Shown: positions 27,853 to 36,599 of the stretch, in pieces
Layout of the letters: every line of letters starts with the position of its first letter
Position numbering within the stretch: position 1 is the stretch's first letter
NCBI RefSeq assembly: GCF_011806525.1
Contig: NZ_JAAVKI010000004.1
Location: 1 to 64,000 of the forward strand
Length of the DNA: 64,000 bases
Direction of reading: 5' to 3'
DNA from: Thalassospira sp. HF15
GTDB lineage: Bacteria > Pseudomonadota > Alphaproteobacteria > Rhodospirillales > Thalassospiraceae
The notes under the pieces: generated by a model
Seen by the model: the letters and a program-made list of their open reading frames with translations, nothing else
Databases searched by the model: none
What the model was told of the DNA's origin: nothing
Position numbers and translations under genes: made by a program

Positions 27853-28558
27853 GCCGCCAAAAAGCGCGGCAAAACAAACACCTGCCTGACTTGCCACCAC
27901 CCGACAGGTTCAGGCACAGGGAATGTGCGGCTCACAGCAAATCCCGCACATTCCCGCTCACGTCCGGCATGAAAACCCGCTCAAAGCCCCGTGTTCCGGG
28001 CACTACAACGCTACGCACACCACGATCGCGCCCACTGCAGGGCGCAGTTTGCGCGGCAATACCGTGCCTTCAGGCAAGGACATCGCCCCCTTGCCTGTCT
28101 CAAAAGGCGTCACACAGCCGCTGCCACCGCCGCACCCCCATCAGCCGCAAACGCCCGAATACTGCGCCTTGCGCAAGGTTTTTCTGCCATATGCGGCAAA
28201 ACTCGCGGTGCAGCGGCACGAAATCTGACATCGGGAAACCGCCCAAAATCGGCGTCGGTGGCACGTCGAAGACCATCCCCTGCCCATCGCAAATATAGCG
28301 TCCTGAATTTCCGCCTAAAACAAATTGTATGAGGATTAAAAGCGCGCCATTGCGGTGCGTTTTGGCTGGCGGTTTGGGATACGCTGCACGGCATTTCGAT
28401 TATTCATTTTTTTTGAATAATCTTTCGGAATTTTCGATTTGTCTATTCAATCGCGATCAGGTCAAATGGGTTTGCATGCCAGATCGGGGGCCCGGCCCGC
28501 ACCGGAAATTACCCCCAAAAGGCATATGATATTATCATACGAGTATTGAGAGAGCCCG
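27853..28558. promoter_or_regulatory. 706-bp non-coding region with two palindromes upstream of the ydiJ-like gene
   Basis: No convincing gene is seen. Two symmetrical sites stand out near the right end. GATTATTCA-T7-TGAATAATC (28398-28422) is a 9-bp perfect inverted repeat around seven Ts. TATGATATTATCATA (28525-28539) is a 15-bp perfect palindrome 20 bp before the ydiJ start, ideally placed for a repressor acting on that promoter. The GntR/FCD class often controls lactate and hydroxyglutarate oxidases, but no such regulator adjoins, so the binding protein is unknown. Confidence 0.5.
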
Positions 28559-31500
28559 ATGTCCGTCCCTGCCCCGGCAACCACCCCGGTTACGAATGCG
28601 TCGAACAAGAGCGTGATCACGAAATTGCCGGCCCTGACCCCGGATCGGTCGCTTGACAGTCTGACGCTGGGGTTCCTTAAAACGCTGGAGGCCGAGGGCA
28701 AGTTTTCGGGCGAAATCCATGCCGATTTCCCGACGCGTTTGATCCATGCGACCGACAACAGCGTCTATCAGGTAATGCCAACCGCTGTGCTGCAGCCCAA
28801 AACACGCGATGACATCAATGTGGTGATGGAGCTTGCAGGGCGGGAGAAATTTTCCGAGGTCAAAATCACCCCGCGTGGGGGCGGCACCGGCACCAATGGC
28901 CAGTCGCTGAACAACACCATCATTCTCGATACCTCCAAACATCTCAACAACATTCTGGGCTTTGATGCGGAGCGCGGGCTTGTGCATGTCGAGCCGGGTG
29001 TGGTGCTGGATCAGCTAAATGCCTGGCTGAAGCCCCATGGCTATTTCTTCCCGCCCGCCGTTTCGACCGCAAGCCGCGCCACGGTTGGCGGCATGATCGG
29101 ATCGGATAGCTCCGGCAAGGGATCGCGGATTTATGGCAAAACCAGCCATTACATCCATGACATGACAACCGTGCTAGTCGATGGCACGGATTTCAATACC
29201 CGCGCCATGAGTGCCGACGAGGCCGCAGAAACCATGGAACGCGCGGACCGCGTTGGGCAGCTTTATAAAAAAGTCCATGACGAAATCGCGCCCCGGCGCG
29301 ATCAGATCAAATCCGTGTTCCCGGAAATGAACCGGGGCCTGACGGGCTATAACCTGAAGGAAGCGGTGGCGGATAACGGGGATATGAACCTGTCGTTTTT
29401 GATTGCCGGGGCCGAAGGCAGCCTTGGCATGGTCAAGGAGATTACTTTCCGCGTCATTCCGTTGCCCAAGCACAAGGCAGTTACGGTTGTCCGTTATGAC
29501 AGCTTTGACTCAGCGCTGCGTCACGTCAAAACGCTGGTGCAGTTTGACCCGGTCGCGATTGAAAGCATCGATGACAAGGTCATGAAACTGGCCGAGCAGG
29601 ATGAAAGCTGGCACATGCTGGGAAAGCTTCTCGGCACGGAAAACAGCAATACCCCCACGCGCGGCTTTAACGTGGTCGAGTTTGTCGGCGAGACGGAGGC
29701 CGAAGTCGCCGACAAGCAGGCGGAGCTACGCACCTATCTTGATGCCAACCCGACCGAAGAGTTTGCGCCGATTGGCTTTGTGCAGGCGACCGATCCGGGG
29801 CAAATCGCCGCGATCTGGTCAATCCGCGCCAAATCGGTGGGCTTGCTGGGCAATCTTGAGGGCAAACGTCGCGCCACCCCGTTTGTCGAAGATACCGCCG
29901 TGCCGCCGGAAAACCTTGCCGATTTCATTGCCGAGTTCCGGGCACTGCTGGATGCCGAGGGCCTTGATTACGGCATGTTTGGCCATGTTGATGTCGGGTG
30001 CCTGCATGTCCGCCCGCTGCTTGACATGATGGATGAAGAGGATGAAGCCCGCATTCGGCGTGTTTCGGACGCGGTGGCGGAGCTTACCAAACGGTATAAC
30101 GGCCTGATCTGGGGCGAGCATGGCAAGGGCTTTCGGGGGGAATATAGCCCGATCTATTTCGGGCCGGAGCTTTATGACAGCTTGCGTCGCATCAAGGAGG
30201 CCTTTGATCCCGAAGGGCAGCTTAACCCCGGCAAGATCGCATCGCCATACAGCAAAAACACGCCGATCACGGCAATTGACGAAGCACCGATGCGCGGCCA
30301 GTTTGACCGCCAGATCGAGGATGCGCTTCGCGATGAATACCTGAATGCGACGCGGTGTAACGGCAACGGGGCGTGCTTTAACTGGGATCTGATGGATGCG
30401 ATGTGCCCGTCCTATAAGGTCACGCGGTCCCGCGTTCATTCGCCCAAGGGCCGGGCCGGCATGATCCGCGAATGGATCCGGCAATTATCCGTCGGCACCG
30501 ATCCGATGAACAAGGACCTTGCCGTGATCAATGGCCGGGATTTTTCCCATGATGTGTATGAGGCAATGGCCGGTTGCCTGTCGTGCAAGGCGTGCGCGGG
30601 GCAATGCCCGGTCAAGGTCGATATCCCGGAAATGAAATCCCGGTTTCTGGAGACCTATCACACCCGATATAAAAGACCCGTAAAGGATTACGTGATTGCC
30701 AAGCTTGAATACTTGGCCCCGCTTCTGGCAACCGCACCGGGCCTGTTTAACGCGCTGCAATCCATCCCGCCGATGCCTTGGATTTTCAAACGCTTCATCG
30801 GCCTGACCGATTTGCCAAAGCTGCACACCCAAAGCCTGAAATCCGGCCTGCGGCAACGCGGCATTGGCAAATTCAAGCAGGCGGAACTGGATGGCTTGAG
30901 TGCGGATGAAAAGGCAAAGTCGGTGATCCTCGTGCAGGATTGCTTTACCACCTATTATGACACCGACGTGGTTCTGGCCCATGTCGACCTTTTGCAACGT
31001 CTTGGATACCGCGTTTTCGTGCCGCCCTATCGCCCCAATGGCAAGGCGATGCATGTGAAAGGGTTCCTGAAACGCTTTGATTATCAGGCGAAGCAAAATG
31101 ACATCGTGCTGGGCAAAATCGCGCAAGTTGGAATTCCAATGATCGGGATCGAGGCCAGCGTGACCCTGACCTACCGGCAGGAATACGCCCAGCGCCTTTC
31201 AAACCGCCCGGATTATCGCGTTCATCTGTTCCATGAATGGCTGGCGGGCGAGATCGAGCATGGCCGACTGACCCCGCCGAAACTTGATAACGGCGTTAAC
31301 ATGGACACCACGGATGCCCCGGCAAGCCTGTTCCCCCATTGCACGGAAAAAACGTCGCTTCCCGATGTTGGCGTAAAATGGCAGAACATCTTTGCCGCCT
31401 TCGGACTTAAACTGACCACGGAAAAAACCGGGTGTTGCGGCATGGCCGGTGTCTATGGCCACGAAACCCGCCATCAGGAAAGCTCGCGCGAGTTGTATGA

Positions 31501-31642
31501 CCTGAGCTGGAAAAAGAAGGTCGATGCGACGGGCACGCAAAACATGCTGGTGACCGGTTATTCGTGTCGCTGTCAGGTGGATCGCTATGAAGGCGCGAAG
31601 CCGCAGCATCCGGTGCAATATCTCGCCAAGCTTGTGGCATAG
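28559..31642 (+). CDS. ydiJ: FAD/(Fe-S)-binding D-2-hydroxyglutarate dehydrogenase, YdiJ-like
   Basis: 1027 residues, matching the ~1018 of E. coli YdiJ. The N-terminal half is a PCMH/VAO-type FAD domain with 'TPRGGGTGTNGQSLNN' near 102-117 and a C-terminal FAD-oxidase domain. Then come two ferredoxin-like clusters ('CNGNGACFNWDLMDAMCPS' near 600 and 'CLSCKACAGQCPVKVD' near 675) and a C-terminal CCG-type domain with 'GCCGMAGVYGHE' near 960. YdiJ-type enzymes oxidise D-2-hydroxyglutarate to 2-oxoglutarate and pass electrons to the chain. A 15-bp palindrome lies just upstream. Part of its 3' end is found again, decayed, at 31999-32095. Confidence 0.88.
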   Translation: MSVPAPATTPVTNASNKSVITKLPALTPDRSLDSLTLGFLKTLEAEGKFSGEIHADFPTRLIHATDNSVYQVMPTAVLQPKTRDDINVVMELAGREKFSEVKITPRGGGTGTNGQSLNNTIILDTSKHLNNILGFDAERGLVHVEPGVVLDQLNAWLKPHGYFFPPAVSTASRATVGGMIGSDSSGKGSRIYGKTSHYIHDMTTVLVDGTDFNTRAMSADEAAETMERADRVGQLYKKVHDEIAPRRDQIKSVFPEMNRGLTGYNLKEAVADNGDMNLSFLIAGAEGSLGMVKEITFRVIPLPKHKAVTVVRYDSFDSALRHVKTLVQFDPVAIESIDDKVMKLAEQDESWHMLGKLLGTENSNTPTRGFNVVEFVGETEAEVADKQAELRTYLDANPTEEFAPIGFVQATDPGQIAAIWSIRAKSVGLLGNLEGKRRATPFVEDTAVPPENLADFIAEFRALLDAEGLDYGMFGHVDVGCLHVRPLLDMMDEEDEARIRRVSDAVAELTKRYNGLIWGEHGKGFRGEYSPIYFGPELYDSLRRIKEAFDPEGQLNPGKIASPYSKNTPITAIDEAPMRGQFDRQIEDALRDEYLNATRCNGNGACFNWDLMDAMCPSYKVTRSRVHSPKGRAGMIREWIRQLSVGTDPMNKDLAVINGRDFSHDVYEAMAGCLSCKACAGQCPVKVDIPEMKSRFLETYHTRYKRPVKDYVIAKLEYLAPLLATAPGLFNALQSIPPMPWIFKRFIGLTDLPKLHTQSLKSGLRQRGIGKFKQAELDGLSADEKAKSVILVQDCFTTYYDTDVVLAHVDLLQRLGYRVFVPPYRPNGKAMHVKGFLKRFDYQAKQNDIVLGKIAQVGIPMIGIEASVTLTYRQEYAQRLSNRPDYRVHLFHEWLAGEIEHGRLTPPKLDNGVNMDTTDAPASLFPHCTEKTSLPDVGVKWQNIFAAFGLKLTTEKTGCCGMAGVYGHETRHQESSRELYDLSWKKKVDATGTQNMLVTGYSCRCQVDRYEGAKPQHPVQYLAKLVA

Positions 31643-31650
31643 GAGCCCCC

Positions 31651-31971
31651 ATGATCCGTCACATCGTTCTGACCAAATTCCACGCCGAGGTCACCAAGGC
31701 CGAAATCGACAGCCTGTTTGTCAAGCTGGCAGAGCTTCAAAACCACATCGCCGGCATGCGCGGCTTTGACGGCGGCGTTTCGGTCAGCCCGGAGGGGTTT
31801 GAACAAGGCTTCCGGCACGGATTTTCAATTGATTTTGATGATGCGGCAGCACGTGACGCCTATCTGGAGCATCCAGAGCATAAGGCCTTGGGCGGGCAGT
31901 TGGTTGGGCTGCTGGAGGGTGGTATCGCCGGGTTGGTGGTGTTTGATTTGGTTGTTGACAGGTCTGCATAG
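31651..31971 (+). CDS. Dabb (stress-responsive A/B barrel) domain protein
   Basis: 106 residues. The start 'MIRHIVLTKF', a central 'MRGFDGGVSVSPEGFEQGF' and 'HGFSIDFDDAAARDAYLEHPEH' are the typical three parts of the dimeric alpha+beta barrel Dabb family. Functions of the family are mostly unknown; some are stress proteins and some act as small-molecule cyclases. It lies 8 bp after the ydiJ stop with a GGAG site, so it is co-transcribed with ydiJ. Confidence 0.85.
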   Translation: MIRHIVLTKFHAEVTKAEIDSLFVKLAELQNHIAGMRGFDGGVSVSPEGFEQGFRHGFSIDFDDAAARDAYLEHPEHKALGGQLVGLLEGGIAGLVVFDLVVDRSA

Positions 31972-31998
31972 TCGAGCAGTTTCGCGCCAGAACGTATG

Positions 31999-32095
31999 GC
32001 GTCTGAGGTACGAAACCCGCCGCCCAAAAATCTAGCGAAAGTTATATGAACTTAGCTTGAAAAACGTGGATGCGATAGGTCTGCAAAACAGACTG
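31999..32095 (+). pseudogene. Decayed fragment of a ydiJ 3' end
   Basis: Translated here the DNA reads 'YETRRPKI*RKLYELSLKN', then 'VDAIGLQNRL'. This mirrors 'HETRHQESSRELYDLSWKK', then 'VDATGTQNML' near the end of the ydiJ gene (DNA 31460-31555). About 70 percent of bases agree over ~97 bp with small gaps, and a TAG interrupts the frame. It is an old partial duplication lying beyond the Dabb gene at the edge of a low-GC strip. The following stretch to 32326 is very A+T-rich and shows no gene. Confidence 0.6.
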
Positions 32096-32326
32096 TCTAA
32101 TTATTAGCCCTGCCATTTTTAAATAGAGAACTAAAAATAGATAAAGACTAAGCTGCCGGTCACATTTTGAATCCAGACTTTAAGTCAAAATTTTATTTCG
32201 AAACACATAGATCGGGGCTTCGGTTGAATACACACCTAGAAATCACGTTACAAAATTAATTCCGCAATAGATTTACGCTATCTTTAGGTGACCAATAGCG
32301 AACCCAGACACTAAATAATATCCTAA

Positions 32327-33175
32327 TTAATCTGAATCAATTTCTTCAAAAATAGCTGAATGCGACAGTGTTACAATATTTCTGTAATCATCGGCAGCAA
32401 CAGAGTCTAACATAAGCATTTCCATGTAGGTACTTTGAATGGCATCCTTAAAGCTATTAATACATGCATTCGTTCCTGCCTCGATTTTGTCTCGCCATGC
32501 TGCTTCCTCTTCGCTCGAAGCATTTTCTGCCAATTTCCCATTCGAGTGGTAGACCGTTTGAGAAATCGCATGAGCGTAGTCTTTTGAACTGTGCTCTTCT
32601 AGAAGCTCTTTCCCTGCTCGCGTCAAGATAGGTTGAAAAACTGCTGCATAATATAGACATGCGCTCGAGCTCTCGTCGAGCCAGCCTAAGTCGATTGATA
32701 GACTGATTTGCGCAAAACTGCCCGGCCCTACTGTAGCGACCCGGGTTCCCTTTCCTACACCCAACAAAGCTGCTTGGATTTTACCCTTGTTTACGGCAGG
32801 TAGAATAGACACAGTCTTGCCATCCCAAGATGCCAACGCCAATGTGCGACCTCGGTACTCCAATGGTAAACTGCCCGAATTTTTAAACCGCATGCCATAT
32901 GCAATACGATGGGCACGGCCATCTGAATCGATTTCTTGGTCCGTCACAAAACCTTTGACATCTTCGACGGATGGGAAAAAAAAAGCAAAGTTTCGAATAT
33001 CCTGCGCTTCTCGCTCTCGACTATCAAAAAACCAAAATCCGACAGCGATGCTAATCGCTCCTATCATGGCCGCCAAATCCTGCGGAGAGTTGGGAATGAG
33101 TATCCTCTTGAACCACTGCGGTTCCTTTGACTCGCACAATTTCTTGTTCAAGGTATTTCCCCAATTTTGCGACAA
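32327..33175 (-). CDS. Unknown protein with one N-terminal membrane helix
   Basis: Not recognised. 282 residues with a short cytoplasmic N-terminus, one hydrophobic helix near 33-50 ('DLAAMIGAISIAVGFWFFD'), and a large soluble C-terminal part. That part has beta-rich character early ('MRFKNSGSLPLEYRGRTLALASWDG') and becomes helical and acidic later. G+C is much lower than in the flanking core genes. It points towards the ydiJ remnant and away from vapBC. Presence in a strip with a toxin-antitoxin pair suggests a mobile or defence-associated gene, with no direct evidence of function. Confidence 0.55.
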   Translation of the reverse strand: MSQNWGNTLNKKLCESKEPQWFKRILIPNSPQDLAAMIGAISIAVGFWFFDSREREAQDIRNFAFFFPSVEDVKGFVTDQEIDSDGRAHRIAYGMRFKNSGSLPLEYRGRTLALASWDGKTVSILPAVNKGKIQAALLGVGKGTRVATVGPGSFAQISLSIDLGWLDESSSACLYYAAVFQPILTRAGKELLEEHSSKDYAHAISQTVYHSNGKLAENASSEEEAAWRDKIEAGTNACINSFKDAIQSTYMEMLMLDSVAADDYRNIVTLSHSAIFEEIDSD

Positions 33176-33344
33176 ACATTTCTGCCATCAATGTATTTGA
33201 AGCCGGGAATGCAATGAAAGTTTAATTCCAAAACTTATTCGTAACACGGAAAAGTGAACTAATAATAATATATGCAATCAGTTTTGACTGCGAGCCACGT
33301 TTAAAATAAGTGCTTATGGTACAATTTCGCCAAAACCAGTCGAT

Positions 33345-33384
33345 TGTATATACATTTGACATATACACACTCAAAGTGCACAAT
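33345..33384 (+). promoter_or_regulatory. vapBC promoter with overlapping operator
   Basis: A -35 box TTGACA (33356-33361) and a -10-like CACAAT (33379-33384) are 17 bp apart. An inverted repeat, TGTATAT (33345-33351) and ATATACA (33361-33367), overlaps the -35, as expected for autorepression by a VapB-VapC complex. Confidence 0.6.
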
Positions 33385-33416
33385 GCCTGAAAGCTTACCC
33401 GCGTATGGAGGCATTC

Positions 33417-33647
33417 ATGACTCAGGCATCCGTATTTCTAAACAACAAGACGCAGGCTGTCCGCCTGCCCAAGGATGTTGCCTTTCCCGAGGGCACGAAA
33501 ACGGTTGAGGTGATTTCGGTCGGGGTGACGCGGGTGATTGTGCCAAGCGATCACTTGTGGGAAACATTCTTTGACAGTCACACCGTCAGTGATGATTTCA
33601 TGGAAGATCGCAATCAGCCCGATATGCAGGAACGGGAAGCGCTATAA
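33417..33647 (+). CDS. vapB: Antitoxin VapB
   Basis: 76 residues. The N-terminal AbrB/SpoVT-type swapped-hairpin domain is clear ('SVFLNNKTQAVRLPKDVAFP'), followed by an acidic, flexible C-terminus that would wrap around the toxin. The ATG at 33417 has an excellent GGAGG five bases upstream; an ATG four codons earlier has none. The stop overlaps the toxin start by one base (TAATG). VapB neutralises VapC and represses the operon. Confidence 0.88.
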   Translation: MTQASVFLNNKTQAVRLPKDVAFPEGTKTVEVISVGVTRVIVPSDHLWETFFDSHTVSDDFMEDRNQPDMQEREAL

Positions 33648-34045
33648 TGCTGCGCTTTATGCTGGACACCAATATCTGCATCTATGTGATCAAGAACCGC
33701 CCACCGTCCTGCCGGGAGAAATTCACCACCCATAGCGGGGCTTTGGCAATTTCATCGGTCACCATGGCCGAACTGATCTATGGCGCGATGAAATCCGCCA
33801 AGCCGGAGAGCAACCTGCGGACCATCGAGGAATTCGCCGCCCGCCTGACCGTGCTTGATTTCGACACCCATGCCGCAGGCCATTACGGCGAAATACGCAG
33901 CAACCTTGAAGCCAAAGGTACTGTCATCGGCCCCTATGACATGATGATAGCTGGGCACGCACGCAGTCACGGTCTGGTCCTTGTCACCAACAACACCCGC
34001 GAGTTTGAACGCGTGGATGGGCTGCGTTTGGAGAACTGGGTTTAG
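33647..34045 (+). CDS. vapC: Toxin VapC, PIN-domain ribonuclease
   Basis: 132 residues, the normal size. PIN-domain acidic residues are visible: D7 in 'FMLDTNICIY', E in 'TMAELIYGAMKS' and D in 'IGPYDMMIAGHA', then 'LVLVTNNTREFERV'. VapC toxins cleave tRNA (often initiator tRNA) or rRNA when freed from VapB. The module has its own promoter, sits in a low-GC strip, and may stabilise the neighbouring genes or respond to phage or stress. Confidence 0.9.
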   Translation: MLRFMLDTNICIYVIKNRPPSCREKFTTHSGALAISSVTMAELIYGAMKSAKPESNLRTIEEFAARLTVLDFDTHAAGHYGEIRSNLEAKGTVIGPYDMMIAGHARSHGLVLVTNNTREFERVDGLRLENWV

Positions 34046-34096
34046 AGAACAAAAGACATATTATTGTGCACAACTTCAAGCGCAGGATGACTCCAG

Positions 34097-35041
34097 TTGC
34101 TTCATTTGATTGACTTGATTGAAAAAAGCCTGTCGTCGGTAGAGTCAGATTTCTTAGGTTGGTTTGAAGGTATACCCAGCGGTTCAGCATGGCGTGTGAT
34201 ATCTGACTACAGTGTCGACAATTCATCCAAACAAAATGATGCTTACACATTTGTCATATTGCTCAACCACGACACGTCCGAGAATATATCATCTTATGTC
34301 AATTCTGTTGCACCGGTTGACATCAAAGGAACACGCACCCCATCAACTGGACTGATCAAATATTTAGCGTGCCCCGTTTCTTTCAGCATCACGTTTGTCG
34401 TTGCGCGCAATAGCGACCATCTCAAAGCCTTTATTACATCGGAAGCGATGCTAGACCATGCAATTGGTATGCGAGAGACAATAGCTAACAAGCTAGCTGA
34501 AGAACCAGAAAATGCGCATTTTTATGCGCCCCTTGATAGAAGGTTTAACGCGCTTCAACAGGAGCTTGAGGGGAAAAGGGCAAATCTAAAACTATTACGT
34601 AAAATGTTTCTTGCTGGAACATTTGCTAGTATCGCGTTCCGCTTACTTGAACGCAAAAGGCCTTCGAATATTTTCTGGATAACCGACCGTGATGCGATCT
34701 TTGACCGACATAATGGGGTTGCATTTGATATTGCTTGGGTCCTTTTCCAAGTAACTAGGCTAAACTTGGCACCTGTCGTGCATTTAACTCGTCCAAAGTT
34801 CTACTTTGCTTATCCCGGAATGGATGGGGCTACGGAATATGCAGAATTTGTTCGACTACCCGACTACCTCGCCGGAGTTTTTGCCGATATCCAGCTTCCG
34901 CAGATCACATTCAGCCACGGCAAATTCGAACCAATTTTCGAGCAACTAATAATAAACTCCACTAACAACACAGTAATCGAACTACTAACTAGCGTGCGTG
35001 ACGATCACGTTACGGCCAGACGCCTTCGCTTCACAAAATAA
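34097..35041 (+). CDS. Unknown low-GC protein downstream of vapBC
   Basis: Not recognised. About 314 residues from a TTG start (34097-34099) with an AGGA site upstream; no in-frame ATG is nearby, so the exact start is uncertain. It looks soluble, with mixed strands and helices, a helical middle ('RRFNALQQELEGKRANLKLL') and a possible catalytic-looking 'WITDRDAIFDRHNG'. Its position 51 bp after vapC and before a strong terminator suggests it may share the vapBC transcript. Codon use and G+C are foreign to the host. Function unknown. Confidence 0.55.
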   Translation: MLHLIDLIEKSLSSVESDFLGWFEGIPSGSAWRVISDYSVDNSSKQNDAYTFVILLNHDTSENISSYVNSVAPVDIKGTRTPSTGLIKYLACPVSFSITFVVARNSDHLKAFITSEAMLDHAIGMRETIANKLAEEPENAHFYAPLDRRFNALQQELEGKRANLKLLRKMFLAGTFASIAFRLLERKRPSNIFWITDRDAIFDRHNGVAFDIAWVLFQVTRLNLAPVVHLTRPKFYFAYPGMDGATEYAEFVRLPDYLAGVFADIQLPQITFSHGKFEPIFEQLIINSTNNTVIELLTSVRDDHVTARRLRFTK

Positions 35042-35060
35042 GACGGCAGGCGACATAAAA

Positions 35061-35095
35061 AGCAGCGCCGTTTAATTGCGCTGCTCTTTTTGTTT
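35061..35095 (+). terminator. Rho-independent terminator closing the vapBC strip
   Basis: AGCAGCGC (35061-35068) pairs with GCGCTGCT (35078-35085) around a 9-nt loop, followed by CTTTTTGTTT. Confidence 0.85.
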
Positions 35096-35111
35096 CTTGA
35101 ATGAAGTTCGA

Positions 35112-35138
35112 GATTCCCGCCTCCGCGGGAATGACGGT
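35112..35138. repeat. Short dispersed inverted repeat, second copy
   Basis: ATTCCCGC-CTCC-GCGGGAAT followed by GACGGT. It is the inverse-oriented partner of the repeat at 2103-2130 and sits between the terminator of the low-GC strip and the hydantoinase gene. Confidence 0.5.
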
Positions 35139-35165
35139 GTCTGATGGCGGGTTTTGCCGGTCTGA

Positions 35166-36581
35166 TCAGACCGGCGTTGACATCACCAAATTGGATTTCT
35201 GCCGGGCTAAGTATTTGCCATCGCCCTTTTGGCCGGTGACTTTGCCGTCCTTGACCACGGTTTTGCCACGCACGATGGTGTGGACGGGCCAGCCTTTGAC
35301 TTCTAGGCCTTCATAGGGGCTGTAGTCGCAGCCCTGTTGCAGGATGTCGTTGGTGATTGTGACGTTTTTATTGGGGTCCCAAAGTGCGAGGTCGGCGTCG
35401 GAGCCAATCGCAATTGTGCCCTTTTGCGGGTACATGCCATAAAGCTTGGCGTGGTTGGTGGATGTGAGTGCCACGAACCGGTTGAGGTCAATGCGGCCCT
35501 TTTGCACGCCTTCGGAAAACAGGATCGGCAGGCGGGTTGCCACGCCGGGGATGCCATTGGGGATCCAGCGGAAGCTTTTCTTGCCCTTTTCATTGAGCTT
35601 GCCTTCCGGGTCGTTAAAGCGGAACGGGCAATGATCGGATGAGAAGAGGTCAAACACGCCGCGTTCCAGACCATCCCAACAGGCGTCCTGACTTTCCTTG
35701 TCGCGCGGCGGCGGGGAGCAGACGAATTTCGCACCTTCAAGTTCGTCCTGATCAAGATCATCGGCGGTCAGCATCAGATATTGCGGGCAGGTTTCGCCGA
35801 CGATCTTGGACCCGCGCACGCGCGCACGTTCGATTTCTTCCATCGCCTGCTGGTTCGATACATGAACGATGACAATCGGGGTATCGACGATTTCGGCCAG
35901 TGACAACGCGCGATGGGTGGCTTCGCGCTCTGCCGCGATGGGGCGGGTTGTGGCGTGGGATTTGGCGGAAAATTCGCCGGCTGCTTCGTGCTGCCCGATC
36001 AGGAAGCGAATGGCGTCCTCGTTCTCGCAATGAACCAGCACCAGCGCGCCGGTGTTTTTGGCAGCACTTAGCGTTTCAAGGATTTCATCATCGCGCAGAC
36101 GCAGGTTTTCATAGGTCATGAAGACCTTAAACGATGTATAGCCATCCTCGACCAGGGCCGGGAGTTCCTGACCCAGCACAGACGGCGTCGGGTCGGTGAC
36201 GATCAGATGGAAGGCCACATCAATATGGCATTTGCCGTCCGCCTTGGCGTGATAGACATCAAGCGAATGCCGCAGGCTGTCGCCCTTTTCCTGCATGCAG
36301 AATGCCAGGATCGAGGTATTGCCCCCAATAGCGGCCGAACGTGTGCCACTTTCGAAATCATCGGCCATGACGATGCCATCGCCGGATGGCTGATCAATAT
36401 GGACGTGGCTGTCGATCCCGCCGGGCATGACATACAGCCCGGTGGCATCGACAATGTCATCAGCGCCTGTGAGGTTGGCGGCGATGGCAGAAATCTTGCC
36501 ATCGGTAATGCCAAGATCGGCGACGTACGTGTCGCTGGCGGTGACGATGGTGCCGTTTTTGATGATGCGGTCAAACTGCAT
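35166..36581 (-). CDS. hydA: Dihydropyrimidinase / D-hydantoinase
   Basis: 471 residues of the amidohydrolase superfamily. Metal ligands are H59 and H61 in 'GGIDSHVHIDQP', the carboxylated lysine K152 in 'GYTSFKVFMTY', further histidines in 'LVHCEN' and 'IVIVHVSNQ', and the catalytic aspartate in 'SSDHCPF'. The enzyme opens the ring of dihydropyrimidines or 5-substituted hydantoins to N-carbamoyl amino acids. No carbamoylase gene is adjacent. It shares direction and probably transcript with a class-V PLP enzyme and a polar amino-acid importer, so the ring-opened product or an amino-acid hydantoin may be the nutrient. Confidence 0.88.
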   Translation of the reverse strand: MQFDRIIKNGTIVTASDTYVADLGITDGKISAIAANLTGADDIVDATGLYVMPGGIDSHVHIDQPSGDGIVMADDFESGTRSAAIGGNTSILAFCMQEKGDSLRHSLDVYHAKADGKCHIDVAFHLIVTDPTPSVLGQELPALVEDGYTSFKVFMTYENLRLRDDEILETLSAAKNTGALVLVHCENEDAIRFLIGQHEAAGEFSAKSHATTRPIAAEREATHRALSLAEIVDTPIVIVHVSNQQAMEEIERARVRGSKIVGETCPQYLMLTADDLDQDELEGAKFVCSPPPRDKESQDACWDGLERGVFDLFSSDHCPFRFNDPEGKLNEKGKKSFRWIPNGIPGVATRLPILFSEGVQKGRIDLNRFVALTSTNHAKLYGMYPQKGTIAIGSDADLALWDPNKNVTITNDILQQGCDYSPYEGLEVKGWPVHTIVRGKTVVKDGKVTGQKGDGKYLARQKSNLVMSTPV

Positions 36582-36599
36582 GATGTGGCCCCTGCCCCC

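Noticed and set aside
27853..28558. Several 60-130-codon frames in the gap before ydiJ
   Set aside because: Arginine/proline/alanine-rich composition typical of non-coding G+C-rich DNA, no ribosome sites, overlapping in several frames.
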